In this document: positions 1 through 8,642 of the stretch, piece by piece
Layout of the letters: every line of letters starts with the position of its first letter
Position numbering within the stretch: position 1 is the first letter of the stretch
Source of the DNA: Chromatiales bacterium
GTDB taxonomy: Bacteria; Pseudomonadota; Gammaproteobacteria; UBA6429; Thiohalophilaceae
Direction of reading: 5' to 3'
DNA: 64,000 bases
NCBI GenBank assembly: GCA_027032075.1
Contig: JALVOC010000006.1
Coordinates: 26,419-90,418, forward strand
The notes under the pieces: model-generated
Databases searched by the model: none
Told to the model about the DNA's origin: nothing
What the model saw: the letters and a program-made list of their open reading frames with translations, nothing else
Made by a program: the position numbers and the translations under genes

Positions 1-389
1 CGATGGGGAAAGAAATCCTTGAGAGCATCACCGGTGAATTAAAAAAACTCCTTTACTACCTGCTGTGGGCCATCCCGCTTTTTATCATCAGTTTCATCCC
101 GGTGGTCAATCTGCTGTCACCGGTATTGTGGGGAATATTCGGCGCCTGGATGCTGAGCCTGGAATATACCGACTATCCGCTTGGCAACCACGGACTGACC
201 TTCCCGGCCATTCGGAAAAAAATTGCGGAACAACGCATGCTGTCACTGGGATTCGGGGGTGCGGTGATGCTTGCCACCCTGATCCCGCTGTTCAACTTTT
301 TGATCATGCCGATTGCGGTGGCGGGTGCCACCGCCATGCGGGTGGAACAAATGCCGATCAACGGTAATACCCCGCAGATCAGCACGTAA
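1..389 (+). CDS. cysZ: CysZ-like sulfate transport protein, C-terminal part (partial)
   Basis: This is the last ~128 residues of an integral membrane protein whose reading frame is already open at the left edge, so the true start lies outside the window. It contains hydrophobic segments around visible residues 17-50 and 80-110. The phrases SPVLWGIFGAWMLSLEYTDYP and MPIAVAGATAMRVE match the C-terminal half of the EI24/CysZ family as I remember the E. coli protein. CysZ proteins are inner-membrane sulfate channels of about 250 residues that feed cysteine biosynthesis. The ATG at position 3 should not be taken as the start. The neighbour downstream is convergent and unrelated. Confidence 0.8.
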   Translation, partial: MGKEILESITGELKKLLYYLLWAIPLFIISFIPVVNLLSPVLWGIFGAWMLSLEYTDYPLGNHGLTFPAIRKKIAEQRMLSLGFGGAVMLATLIPLFNFLIMPIAVAGATAMRVEQMPINGNTPQIST

Positions 390-423
390 GCACGGGGTAA
401 CCCGGCGATCCCGCCACGGTTTT

Positions 424-1587
424 TTATAAATAGTTTTTCAACCGCCTGATCCCCTCCTCCAACCGCTCCATTGAGGTGGTATAGGCAAAACGCAAATGCT
501 TTTCCGCCTGGTTGCTGCCAAAATCCAGCCCCGGGGTAACGGCGATACCAACCTGCTCCAGCAAGGTCTCGGCAAATTGCAGGCTGTCATCGGTAAAACG
601 TTCACAATTGGCGTACAGATAAAACGCCCCCTGGGGATTGACGGGGATGTCAAAACCGAGGCCGCGCAAGGCGGGCAACAGATAATCCCGGCGTTGCTTG
701 AACGCCGCGCGCCGCTGTTCCAGGATCCGCCGGGTCTCCGGCTCGAAAGCGGCCAACGCCGCATACTGCGCGGGGGTGGGGGCCGCCAGAAACAGATTCT
801 GCGCCAGCTTGTCGAGATCAGCGATGGCCGCTTGCGGCGCGACCATCCAGCCGATGCGCCAGCCGGTCAGACCGAAGTATTTGGAAAAGCTGTTGATGAC
901 AAACACATCCCCATCCAGCGCCAGCGCCGTTTGGGCTTTGCCCTTGTAGACCAGGCCGTGATAGATCTCGTCGACAATCAGGATCCCGCCCCGCTGTTGC
1001 ACGATTTCATGGATTGCCCGCAATTCCGCCTGCGGGATCAGGGTTCCCGTGGGGTTCGAGGGCGAGGCGACCAGCACGGCGCGGGTGGTCTCGTCCCAGT
1101 GTCGTGCCACGATTTCGGCGGTAAGCTGATAATCGCTGTCGGCGGTCACCGGAACTGCCAGGCTCCGCCCTTCGAGAAAGCGGACAAAATTGCGGTTACA
1201 GGGATAACCGGGGTCGGCCATCAACACGGACTGGCCGGGATTCAGGATAACCCCCAATACCAGCAGCAAGGCACCGGATGCGCCCGGCGTCACGACAACC
1301 CTGGCCGCATCCACCTCCACGCCGTAACGTTGCCGGTAGAATCCGGCAATGGCATCCCGTAGCACAGACAGACCGGTTGCCGGAGTGTAATGAACGTCTC
1401 CTTTGGCAATCGCTCGCGTCACCGCCCGCACCACCGGCTCCGGGGTGGGGAAATCGGGCTCGCCGATCTCCATGTGCACGATGTCCCGGCCCTCCGCCTC
1501 CAGGCGGCGTGCCCGGGCCAGCAACTCCATCACCCGGAAAGGCTGAATACCCTGCATGCGGTCCGCACTGTGGTAAGGGGTCATCAT
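424..1587 (-). CDS. Class I/II PLP-dependent aminotransferase
   Basis: A 387-residue fold-type I aminotransferase. Visible landmarks are SPSNPTG (about 175-181), the Asp of VDEIY (about 206) that contacts the pyridine nitrogen, the Schiff-base lysine in NSFSKYFGLTGWRIGW (Lys about 236), and a C-terminal Arg in LRFAYTTS expected to bind the substrate carboxylate. Length is usual for the AspC/AlaA-like group. Substrate cannot be told from the sequence; aspartate, alanine or aromatic amino acids are all possible. The start (ATG ATG) directly abuts the stop of the upstream CbbY-like gene, which suggests co-transcription and translational coupling. Confidence 0.88.
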   Translation of the reverse strand: MMTPYHSADRMQGIQPFRVMELLARARRLEAEGRDIVHMEIGEPDFPTPEPVVRAVTRAIAKGDVHYTPATGLSVLRDAIAGFYRQRYGVEVDAARVVVTPGASGALLLVLGVILNPGQSVLMADPGYPCNRNFVRFLEGRSLAVPVTADSDYQLTAEIVARHWDETTRAVLVASPSNPTGTLIPQAELRAIHEIVQQRGGILIVDEIYHGLVYKGKAQTALALDGDVFVINSFSKYFGLTGWRIGWMVAPQAAIADLDKLAQNLFLAAPTPAQYAALAAFEPETRRILEQRRAAFKQRRDYLLPALRGLGFDIPVNPQGAFYLYANCERFTDDSLQFAETLLEQVGIAVTPGLDFGSNQAEKHLRFAYTTSMERLEEGIRRLKNYL

Positions 1588-2364
1588 TCAGCCGGCATGC
1601 AGCCGCTTCAAAGTTTCGATATCGAGATACGGTGTGCCATTCAATATCCGCTCGTCCCCCGCCAGAACCCGGCAGGGGATTTCCGCTTCACCGAGATGGT
1701 CCAGCACCAGTGCGGCATGGCTGAAATCGTCTTCACGGGTATAGTCATTGACGGTGATCACCGTCTGCAAGCCCGCACCCAGGGAGGAACGGATGCCGTT
1801 GATGGAATCCTCAAACGCCAGACAGGCATCCGCCGGTAACGCCATCTGCTGCAACGCATACTGGTAAATATCCGGCGCCGGTTTTTTTGCGGGCACAACG
1901 TCTCCGGCAGCAATGACCTCAAACCAGCCGATGGAATCCGCACCCAGTGTATGGGTCAGTAACGCTTCCACGTTGGCCGGGGTGGTGGTGGTGGCAATGG
2001 CGAGACGCAAACCCGCCTCACGCGCCTCCCGCAGCAAACGCGCCACCCCGGAACGCAAGGGAATCCGTCCCTCGGCCAACAACGCCGTATAGTGGGCGGT
2101 TTTGGCTTTGTGTAACCCGGCGATAAAATCATCCAGATCGGCAGGAGGGGTAAAATCCCGGTTGAAATGTTCCAGGTAATAGCGGATCCGCTCCTTGCCG
2201 CCGGTGACGGCCAGCAATTCACCATAGAGATCAACGCTCCACTCCCACTCCAGCCCTGCTTCTGCAAAGGCGAGGTTAAAGGCCACACGGTGGCCGTCCC
2301 GCTCGGTATCGGCCAGCGTCCCATCCACATCAAACAATAATGCCTGCAACATTTCTCCACTCAT
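1588..2364 (-). CDS. HAD-IA hydrolase, CbbY family (sugar bisphosphate phosphatase)
   Basis: A haloacid-dehalogenase phosphatase of about 258 residues. Motif I is FDVDGTLADTE near the N-terminus with both catalytic Asp residues. TTTTPANVEAL is motif II, and KKPAPDIY...FEDSINGI supplies motifs III and IV. The stretch GHRVAFNLAF followed by GGKERIRYYL is the signature I recall from CbbY, which removes the Rubisco inhibitor xylulose-1,5-bisphosphate. If that holds, the organism probably fixes CO2 by the Calvin cycle (inference). Possible starts are ATG at 2364 or ATG at 2352; a longer TTG start at 2382 is less likely. Its stop is immediately followed by the aminotransferase start. Confidence 0.82.
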   Translation of the reverse strand: MSGEMLQALLFDVDGTLADTERDGHRVAFNLAFAEAGLEWEWSVDLYGELLAVTGGKERIRYYLEHFNRDFTPPADLDDFIAGLHKAKTAHYTALLAEGRIPLRSGVARLLREAREAGLRLAIATTTTPANVEALLTHTLGADSIGWFEVIAAGDVVPAKKPAPDIYQYALQQMALPADACLAFEDSINGIRSSLGAGLQTVITVNDYTREDDFSHAALVLDHLGEAEIPCRVLAGDERILNGTPYLDIETLKRLHAG

Positions 2365-2572
2365 TTTAAACGGGCTTTTCAATTGGAAAACAAGCGCATA
2401 GGGTAACGCAGTTGATATTCAAAACCTATGGGCACCTCACCCTGTTTGCCACCCCTGCCAGACGAAAATTGGCCCAAATACCCGATTTCCCATATAGTGG
2501 AACGCTGCTTGCAAAATGCTGTCTCAAATCCGCGGGGGAAAATGGCACAAAAAATATTTTCGCAAGCTTTTA

Positions 2573-2601
2573 TTGCACCTTTTATGGGATTCTGTTATTA
2601 A
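2573..2601 (+). promoter_or_regulatory. Predicted sigma-70 promoter of dksA
   Basis: TTGCAC at 2573-2578 and TATTAA at 2596-2601 are separated by 17 bases, close to the sigma-70 consensus. The -10 lies about 40 bases before the dksA start, inside the 280-base gap after the divergent phosphatase gene. The rest of that gap shows no other feature to me. Confidence 0.55.
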
Positions 2602-2642
2602 AGCGCGTTGTTTTGTTAAGGCTCGGTAGGAGACCCAATTTA

Positions 2643-3329
2643 ATGCCTACAAAGAAAAAATCTGCTGCGAAGAAAAAGACAGCAAAGAAAACGTCAACCA
2701 AGAAAAAGGTTGTGGCGAAGAAAAAAACCGCTGCCAAAGCGGCTAGGCCGGCAGCGAAGAAGAAAACTGCTGCCAAGGCCGGCAAACCCAAAGCCGCGGC
2801 AAAGAAAAAAACCGCAGCCAAAGCGGCCAAGCCCGCAGCGAAGAAGAAAACCGCTGCCAAGGCCGGCAAAAAAACCGCGGCAAAGAAAAAAACCGCTGCC
2901 CGCAGGAAAAACGGCGGCCAGGATTTCAAGTCCTTCACCCCCTACAAAATGAAAAAGGGTGAAGAGTATATGAATGACGCCCAGGTGGCCCATTTCGAGA
3001 AGATCCTCACTGACTGGAAACGGGAACTGATGGAAGAGGTGGATCGCACCGTGCATCACATGCAGGATGAAGCCGCCAACTTCCCGGATCCCAATGACCG
3101 GGCCAGCCAGGAGTCAGAGTTCACCATCGAACTGCGAACCCGTGACCGCGAGCGCAAGCTGATCAAAAAGATCGACGAGGCGCTGGATCTGCTGGAAAAC
3201 GGGGAATACGGTTATTGTGAACAGTGCGGTGTGGAGATCGGCATCCGCCGCCTGGAAGCCCGTCCAACCGCCACCTTGTGTATCGATTGCAAGAGCCTGG
3301 ATGAGATCCTGGAAAAAACCCGCGCCTGA
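2643..3329 (+). CDS. dksA: RNA polymerase-binding factor DksA with a histone H1-like Lys/Ala tail
   Basis: The start is ATG 2643, chosen because AGGAG at 2628-2632 lies 10 bases upstream; the in-frame extension to 2412 has no ribosome site. The product is 228 residues against about 150 in E. coli. Residues 1-90 are a low-complexity tail of repeating [10 protein letters not shown] units resembling histone H1-like and AlgP tails. Residues about 104-228 are a full Dks[14 protein letters not shown], the coiled-coil tip DPNDRAS with the acidic residues that enter the polymerase secondary channel, then the C4 zinc finger CEQCG...CIDC. DksA works with ppGpp to reset transcription in the stringent response. 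The tail probably binds DNA or RNA non-specifically (inference). Confidence 0.93.
   Translation: MPTKKKSAAKKKTAKKTSTKKKVVAKKKTAAKAARPAAKKKTAAKAGKPKAAAKKKTAAKAAKPAAKKKTAAKAGKKTAAKKKTAARRKNGGQDFKSFTPYKMKKGEEYMNDAQVAHFEKILTDWKRELMEEVDRTVHHMQDEAANFPDPNDRASQESEFTIELRTRDRERKLIKKIDEALDLLENGEYGYCEQCGVEIGIRRLEARPTATLCIDCKSLDEILEKTRA
2700..2910 (+). repeat. Degenerate coding tandem repeat in the dksA tail
   Basis: DNA blocks of the type gcgaagaagaaaaccgctgc and aaagccggcaaa recur several times in phase with the reading frame. The array encodes [14 protein letters not shown] units. Such repeats tend to change copy number between strains, so tail length may vary. Confidence 0.75.
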
Positions 3330-3351
3330 AACAGTACGGCAATGAACACCA

Positions 3352-3378
3352 TGGCAGGGGGGCCGTCACCTCCTGCCA
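3352..3378. other. Inverted repeat between convergent dksA and DUF3579 genes
   Basis: TGGCAGG (3352-3358) pairs with CCTGCCA (3372-3378) just before the DUF3579 stop. There is no T-run on either side, so it is only a possible weak bidirectional terminator. Confidence 0.35.
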
Positions 3379-3690
3379 CTACTCACCCGCTGCGGGTTTG
3401 AGCGCCCGCGTACCGTAACGGCGATCGGTCTGGATCCGCAACTGGTTACTGCGGGCAAAACCAAGAATAAAATCATAGGCTGCCGGATTACTCTCGGCCA
3501 GACCGCGAGCCACCACCAGACATTTCTCACCCTCAATGACACAGGGCTGAACACTCTCTGAATACTGCAAACGATGGTCGACTTCAAAACTGGCCAGAGT
3601 CGAAGAAATGCGCTCAATCCAGTCGCTGGGGCGCAATTTACTCCCATCTTCCCTGATCCCCCGGATCACCAGACGATCTTCGTCTTCCAT
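3379..3690 (-). CDS. DUF3579 family protein
   Basis: A small soluble protein of 103 residues when started at ATG 3690, which has GAGG eight bases upstream. The frame stays open to a TTG at 3783 and an ATG at 3765, but neither has a ribosome site. The pattern VIRGIREDGSKLRPSDWIERI ... PCVIEGEKCLVVARGL ... AYDFILGFARSN fits the DUF3579 family known to me from beta- and gammaproteobacteria, whose function is unknown. It is divergent from the nitroreductase gene and convergent with dksA. Confidence 0.75.
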   Translation of the reverse strand: MEDEDRLVIRGIREDGSKLRPSDWIERISSTLASFEVDHRLQYSESVQPCVIEGEKCLVVARGLAESNPAAYDFILGFARSNQLRIQTDRRYGTRALKPAAGE

Positions 3691-3788
3691 GAAAATTACC
3701 TCACTTGGGTGGCACTGTGGATGTATAGCGTTAGGATCGGTATCCTGAGCGGGATCTTTAATCATTTTGCAAATCAGGTGCAATTTCC

Positions 3789-4454
3789 ATGGAAATTCTG
3801 GATGCCATACGTGATCGCCATTGTGTCAGGGCTTACCTGCCAAAACCGGTTGACGCCGAAATCATCACTGAGATTCTGGACACCGCCCGCTGGGCGCCTT
3901 CCGGCGTCAACATCCAGCCCTGGCAAGTCGCCGTGGTGCAGGGGGAGAGCAAACAACGCCTGGGGGATGCCCTCATTGCCGCACGCAAGCGGGGTGATGA
4001 ACCGAATCCTGACTATCCCTATTACCCGGAATGCTGGCAGACACCCTACTCCGTGCGGCGGCAAAAGTGCGGTCTGGCGCTTTACAGCGCCCTCGGTATC
4101 GGCCGCAAGGATAAAGAGAAACGTCTCGCTGCCTGGTACCGGAATTACCGCTTTTTCGATGCGCCGGTCGGTTTGCTCTTCTTTCTCGATGACAGCCTGC
4201 AAACCGGCTCATGGCTGGACATGGGCATGTTCATGCAAAATATCATGCTGGCGGCACGCCACTTCGACCTGGACACCTGCCCGCAGGCATCCCTCGCCGA
4301 ATATCCAGACATTGTTCGCGATATCCTCGACATTCCGGCAGAAAAGAGGGTGATATGCGGCATGGCGCTCGGTTATGCCGATCCGGATGCAGCCGTCAAC
4401 CAGTACCGCCTGCCCCGCGAAGCATCCTCCCGCTTCACTCGCTGGTACGAATAG
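3789..4454 (+). CDS. Nitroreductase family protein
   Basis: A 221-residue FMN-dependent oxidoreductase of the nitroreductase fold. It shows the N-terminal RHCVRAYLPKPV element that binds the FMN phosphate, RWAPSGVNIQPWQV for the isoalloxazine pocket, and the C-terminal MALGYADPDA motif. Members reduce nitroaromatics, quinones or enones with NAD(P)H as dimers; the natural substrate here is unknown. It ends six bases before gluQ, so the two are probably one transcript. Confidence 0.88.
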   Translation: MEILDAIRDRHCVRAYLPKPVDAEIITEILDTARWAPSGVNIQPWQVAVVQGESKQRLGDALIAARKRGDEPNPDYPYYPECWQTPYSVRRQKCGLALYSALGIGRKDKEKRLAAWYRNYRFFDAPVGLLFFLDDSLQTGSWLDMGMFMQNIMLAARHFDLDTCPQASLAEYPDIVRDILDIPAEKRVICGMALGYADPDAAVNQYRLPREASSRFTRWYE

Positions 4455-4460
4455 GCAGCG

Positions 4461-5402
4461 ATGCCAACACTGAAGCGTTACCGCGGCCGGTTTGCCCCTT
4501 CTCCCAGCGGCCCCCTGCACTTTGGTTCCCTGATTGCGGCGGTCGCCAGTTACCTGCAGGCACACAGCCAGCAGGGCGAATGGTGGTTGCGGGTGGAGGA
4601 TATCGATCCGCCCCGTGAGGCCCCGGGGGCGCGAGACGCCATTCTGCGGAGCCTGGAAGCCTTTGGGCTGCAATGGGATGGGGAAGTGCGCTACCAGAAA
4701 GCGCGGCAGGAACGCTATGCAGAGGCGCTGGTGGAACTGCAGAAAACTGGCCTGCTGTATCGCTGTAGTTGCAGCCGCCAGCAAATTGCCCGTGCCACCG
4801 CCCGCAACGAAGGCCCGCTTCGCTATCCAGGCACCTGCCGCGACAAAAACCTTACCCCCCTCACCCCCCACGCCCTGCGCATCGATACCCGCCAGGTCAC
4901 AATCCGCTTCGATGACGCCATCCAGGGCAGGCAGCAGTTTGATCTTGAACGGGAAGCGGGTGATTTTGTGCTCCGCCGCGCCGACGGCCTGTTTTCCTAC
5001 CAGCTTGCCGTGGCCATCGATGATGCCGAACAGGGGATGACCGAGGTGGTGCGTGGCATGGATTTGCTGGATTCCACCCCGCGTCAGATCTACCTGCAGC
5101 AGCTCCTCAATCTGCCCACCCCGTCATACGCGCATCATCCTGTTGCGGTGGATGCCGGCACCGGCCGAAAACTGAGCAAGCAAACCTTTGCCAGAGCCAT
5201 CAATGATCAGCGGCCGGTTGAAACCCTGTGGCAGGCACTGCGGTTTCTTGGGCAGCGCCCCCCCGAGGCACTGCGGGAAACGGATCTGGCGGATTTCTGG
5301 GAGTGGGCGAAAGCCCACTGGCAGCTCAAGTTTGTACCCCAAACGGCCGTTATTGAAATTAACACCGATGATGCGCCTGAGACCCACGCTGCCGATACGT
5401 GA
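4461..5402 (+). CDS. gluQ: Glutamyl-Q tRNA(Asp) synthetase
   Basis: A 313-residue truncated paralogue of glutamyl-tRNA synthetase that attaches glutamate to queuosine at the wobble position of tRNA-Asp. It has the class I signature GRFAPSPSGPLHFGSL (HIGH-like), a zinc site made of CSC plus YPGTCR, and the KMSKS-like RKLSKQT. The anticodon-binding domain of true GltX is missing, as expected, while a full-length gltX is present at 11-12.5 kb. In E. coli gluQ lies directly after dksA; here two genes have come between them. A cognate tRNA-Asp gene is at 34.6 kb. Confidence 0.93.
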   Translation: MPTLKRYRGRFAPSPSGPLHFGSLIAAVASYLQAHSQQGEWWLRVEDIDPPREAPGARDAILRSLEAFGLQWDGEVRYQKARQERYAEALVELQKTGLLYRCSCSRQQIARATARNEGPLRYPGTCRDKNLTPLTPHALRIDTRQVTIRFDDAIQGRQQFDLEREAGDFVLRRADGLFSYQLAVAIDDAEQGMTEVVRGMDLLDSTPRQIYLQQLLNLPTPSYAHHPVAVDAGTGRKLSKQTFARAINDQRPVETLWQALRFLGQRPPEALRETDLADFWEWAKAHWQLKFVPQTAVIEINTDDAPETHAADT

Positions 5403-5432
5403 TAGGATTTGTCGCTGCAAGGGAGGAATATG

Positions 5433-5876
5433 ATGGGTGAAGTGCAGCCATTTATCGAGTCGTTTCGTGGCGGCTTCAGTGGCATCCTGCGATGGCCGCA
5501 ACTGGATGAACTATGGGCAAAGCTGCGTGAGGATACCGGTAAAGCATGGTACATCTACGCAGTAGGAGAACCACCGCCACAACAGCGCAGCAGTGCGGAA
5601 CAGCTCGACAGGTTTATCCGGGAAATCGACAAACTGCTGCGCGAAGAACACGCTGAAGAGTATTGCGGTATCGTCTATGTGGACGATCGGGAAGACCCGG
5701 GATTTATCAAAATCTACGATCCGCACAACCTCGGGGTGGTTTGTGGTTTCAGCGACAACCCGCCATTGCCCGGCTGGGTGCTGTCTCTGGAAAAACCGGT
5801 CGATTTGCAAACAGCCCTGCCACCGCCCGGGAATCGCCGCCGCTGGTGGCAAAAGCTGGTCGGCCTCGGCCACTGA
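5433..5876 (+). CDS. Conserved-looking hypothetical protein
   Basis: I do not recognise this 147-residue protein. The start ATG 5433 follows GGGAGG (about 5421-5426) with good spacing; an adjacent ATG at 5430 and a TTG at 5409 are alternatives. It is soluble and acidic, with a central segment CGIVYVDDREDPGFIKIYDP that looks like paired beta strands, then CGFSDNPPLPGWVLS and a basic, Trp-rich end RRRWWQKLVG. No signal peptide or membrane span is seen. It follows gluQ by about 30 bases and probably shares its transcript. A repeat copy begins seven bases after its stop. Confidence 0.7.
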   Translation: MGEVQPFIESFRGGFSGILRWPQLDELWAKLREDTGKAWYIYAVGEPPPQQRSSAEQLDRFIREIDKLLREEHAEEYCGIVYVDDREDPGFIKIYDPHNLGVVCGFSDNPPLPGWVLSLEKPVDLQTALPPPGNRRRWWQKLVGLGH

Positions 5877-5882
5877 AGCTGC

Positions 5883-5975
5883 AATGCGCATTCAGAATGC
5901 CAGTCCACTTGCGTCATGGTGCATCCGGAATCTGGCTATAATTTTAATCGATCTGGTATTCGGAATGCGTATTTA
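5883..5975 (+). repeat. Dispersed MITE-like repeat, copy A
   Basis: A 93-bp element whose ends are imperfect inverted repeats: aatgcgcattcagaatgcca at the left, and tggtattcggaatgcgtatt at the right. The core gcatccggaatctgg and the block atcgatctggtattcgg are shared with copies B-E elsewhere in this window. It fills the gap between the hypothetical gene and the PilZ gene and may carry part of the latter's promoter. Confidence 0.8.
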
Positions 5976-6005
5976 GATATTCGTGTCAACAAACAACCTG
6001 AGTCC

Positions 6006-6773
6006 ATGCAAGACAAATTACAAAATTCCGCCGGCAGTTCCCAGCAGAAAGACAACATCGAAAACTACGAGCAATATCTGTTGCACGGACGTGGCGCCAT
6101 CATCCAGAAATTGCGCCAGTTGGGCAAGAGCAAAAACATGATCACTGCCCATTTTGGCGGCGGGCAATATTCGATGCTGACGGTGGTGATCGATGTGCTG
6201 CCGGATCGGGATTTGCTGGTGCTGGATTACGGAGCAAACGAAACCATCAATAAAAAGCTTCTGGATACCAACAGGGTGGTATTCAAGACACAGCATGACG
6301 GCATCACCGCCCAGTTTACCGCCACCCGCCTCCAGCGCTGCAAATTACATGGCAAAACAGCTTTTGCCTGTCCTATTCCCGAAGATCTGTTATGGGTGCA
6401 ACGCCGGGAGTTTTACCGCGTTCGCATCCCCCTGGGGGAAAACGTCACCTGCACCCTTGTCAACGGCGAAAATGAATCCGTCACCTACAAGGTTCTGGAT
6501 ATCAGCATCAGCGGCCTCTGCCTGCACAACACCAGTAACAAAATCCAATTCGAAGTCGAGCAGACCTTTTCGAATTGCAAACTCAACCTGGCGAACCATG
6601 GCACCGAAGCGGTAAACCTGATCGTGCGGAATGTTATCCCCATCAAACAGGATGACCCCTCTGCCGGTGAACGTATCGGATGCTGTTTTGCCAATCTGGC
6701 GAGCGACCTCAGCGCCAACATCCAGAGATATATCCATACCATCGACGCCCTTACCCGGCGTGTCGATGACTGA
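6006..6773 (+). CDS. PilZ-domain c-di-GMP receptor, YcgR-like
   Basis: A 255-residue cytosolic protein when started at ATG 6006; the longer frame from 5916 runs into repeat copy A and is not believed. Residues about 20-125 form an N-terminal YcgR-type (PilZN) domain. The PilZ domain follows, with the RxxxR motif in RREFYRVRIP (Arg134, Arg138) and the D/NxSxxG motif DISISG (165-170), both needed to bind cyclic di-GMP. YcgR-type proteins brake flagellar rotation or tune surface behaviour in response to the second messenger. No flagellar genes are nearby, so its partner is unknown. Confidence 0.88.
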   Translation: MQDKLQNSAGSSQQKDNIENYEQYLLHGRGAIIQKLRQLGKSKNMITAHFGGGQYSMLTVVIDVLPDRDLLVLDYGANETINKKLLDTNRVVFKTQHDGITAQFTATRLQRCKLHGKTAFACPIPEDLLWVQRREFYRVRIPLGENVTCTLVNGENESVTYKVLDISISGLCLHNTSNKIQFEVEQTFSNCKLNLANHGTEAVNLIVRNVIPIKQDDPSAGERIGCCFANLASDLSANIQRYIHTIDALTRRVDD

Positions 6774-6790
6774 CCCCCGCTCAAGATAAA

Positions 6791-6819
6791 AAACAAAGGG
6801 TGCCGCCGCACCCTTTTTT
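6791..6819. terminator. Bidirectional rho-independent terminator
   Basis: GGGTGC (6798-6803) pairs with GCACCC (6808-6813), extended by A/T pairs, with a T-run after and an A-run before. It serves the convergent PilZ and SulP genes. Confidence 0.85.
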
Positions 6820-6823
6820 CATA

Positions 6824-8593
6824 TCATGCGCGGACTGTCTCGCACTCCCTGAATATGCGTTTGTCACATTTCGCACAAATATCATGATCCAGTTTTTGAA
6901 ATATGGCCGCGATCGCCTCTGTCTTTGAGACAAACATGTGATCTTCGCCCAGATGCCTGACATAGTCCCCTTTTTTCAATACTTCACATGCCCCTTCCTT
7001 GATCCGGTAGAAAAACATGTCACCACCCATTTTTCGCCGTTGCTGTGCTTCGCCCACCAGCAGCTCGGCACCGGCGATATCGACGAAATTGATACCCTGG
7101 GACAAAAGCAACAGGTACTTCTGCTGGGGATGCTGACGCCGCATGCCGGCAAATTTTTCACGCACATGGGCCACGGCACCAAAAAACAACGAGCCATCGA
7201 CGCGGACTATCTTTAACTGGGGACACTCCGGTAAGGCAACAGCATTGGTAAACTTGCGCTTGGGATGGGTGGCATCAGGCACGCGCACATTGATGCGAGG
7301 TTTGGCGGTTTTGTTCAGGTAGAGTGCCAGTGACAGCATCACCCCCATGAAAATGGCCAGTTCCAGCTCCAGAAACAGCGCACCAAAAAAGGTCACAGCC
7401 AATACCACGGTTTCCGAACGGCTGGCACGCAGAATGCCCTTGATGTGGTGAAAATCGATCAACCCCCAGGCCACCAGAAACAGGATCCCCGCCATGGCCG
7501 CATTCGGCAAATAGGCTGCCAGCGGCGCAACCAGCAATACAATGAGCATCAACAGCAAACCGGCAAATACCGCAGCAAGCGGGGTTTTTGCCCCCGCCTC
7601 ATAATTGACACCACTGCGGTTGAACGAACCCGTCGCCACGTAACCCGAGAAAAAGCTGCCAACCACATTCGACAGCCCCTGGCCGATGAATTCCTGATTG
7701 CCATCGATATGCTGACCCGCACGCACCGCCAGGGAACGGGCGATGGACACAGCCTCGGTCAGCGCAAACAGCGTCATTGCCACTGCCGTGGGGGCGAGTT
7801 CCTTGATGGTGTCCAAGGAAAAATCGGGGGAGGACAGGGGCGGCAGGGTGCTGGGCAGGGCGCCGACCATTTTGATACCGGTGACACTTTCCCCCAGCAG
7901 TTCGTTCAGGACCACGGCAAGCACACTGCCGGCCAGCAACGCCGCAATCATGTACGGTATGCGAGGGATATAACGTTTGAAGATAATACCGGTAAGCAGG
8001 GTTACGGTAGCAACCACCGTGACATAAGGGGATATATCCGATATGTGCGCGGCGAAATATTGCAGGATGTCGATAAAATGGCTGCCCCGCGGAATTTCCA
8101 GACCGAAAAAGTTCTTGATTTGTTTACTGGCAATCAGAATCGCGGCACCGGCGGTAAAGCCGATGATCACCGAATGGGAGATGAAATTGACCAGCGCCCC
8201 CAGGCGTCCGATACCCATGGTCAACTGGATGAGGCCCACCATGAAGGTGAGGGTCAACGCCAGACTGACATAAGCAGCAGAAGCCGGTTCGGCAAAAACA
8301 CTCAGGGCCGAAAACATCACCACGGATGCAGCTGTGGTGGGACCGGAAACCAGATGGAAGGAAGAACCAAACAGTGCGGCGATGATTGCCGGCACCATCC
8401 CCGCATACAGACCGTATTCCGGCGGCATACCGGCGATGGTGGCAAACGCCACCCCCTGTGGCAGAACGATGATGGCGCCGGTCAGGCCGGCGAGAAAATC
8501 AGCACGTAGCGTCTTACCCCGTATCCCGGGTAACCATTGCATAAAGGGCAAAAACGGGGAAAGCGCGAGACTGGCTGATTTTCTGCTGATCAT
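6824..8593 (-). CDS. SulP family anion permease with STAS domain
   Basis: A 589-residue SulP/SLC26 transporter. The N-terminal ~430 residues hold many hydrophobic segments with the family signature PPEYGLYAGMVPAIIAALFG. The C-terminal ~140 residues are a cytoplasmic STAS domain (VDGSLFFGAVAHVREKF ... LLLLSQGINFVDIAGAELL). Relatives carry sulfate, bicarbonate or dicarboxylates; the substrate cannot be read here. The extreme C-terminus has a small Cys cluster CAKCDKRIFREC that is not a usual part of SulP proteins. It is single and leftward, convergent with the PilZ gene. Confidence 0.9.
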   Translation of the reverse strand: MISRKSASLALSPFLPFMQWLPGIRGKTLRADFLAGLTGAIIVLPQGVAFATIAGMPPEYGLYAGMVPAIIAALFGSSFHLVSGPTTAASVVMFSALSVFAEPASAAYVSLALTLTFMVGLIQLTMGIGRLGALVNFISHSVIIGFTAGAAILIASKQIKNFFGLEIPRGSHFIDILQYFAAHISDISPYVTVVATVTLLTGIIFKRYIPRIPYMIAALLAGSVLAVVLNELLGESVTGIKMVGALPSTLPPLSSPDFSLDTIKELAPTAVAMTLFALTEAVSIARSLAVRAGQHIDGNQEFIGQGLSNVVGSFFSGYVATGSFNRSGVNYEAGAKTPLAAVFAGLLLMLIVLLVAPLAAYLPNAAMAGILFLVAWGLIDFHHIKGILRASRSETVVLAVTFFGALFLELELAIFMGVMLSLALYLNKTAKPRINVRVPDATHPKRKFTNAVALPECPQLKIVRVDGSLFFGAVAHVREKFAGMRRQHPQQKYLLLLSQGINFVDIAGAELLVGEAQQRRKMGGDMFFYRIKEGACEVLKKGDYVRHLGEDHMFVSKTEAIAAIFQKLDHDICAKCDKRIFRECETVRA

Positions 8594-8642
8594 GTTTTTC
8601 TTTGCACACCTCGGTAGGATCTGGAAGCCAAAAATTAAAACG

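Noticed and set aside
2582..3059. Two leftward frames opposite the dksA tail, rich in Ala/Phe or Gly/Phe
   Set aside because: They are complements of the Lys/Ala codon repeats and have no start signals.
5916..6005. N-terminal extension of the PilZ protein
   Set aside because: This part is translated from the right half of repeat copy A and has no ribosome site; ATG 6006 begins the conserved protein.
7445..8509. Long rightward open frame of about 354 codons opposite the SulP gene
   Set aside because: Its product is rich in His, Gln, Arg and Gly with no fold pattern, as expected from the complement of a GC-rich membrane protein gene. The SulP reading has clear domains.
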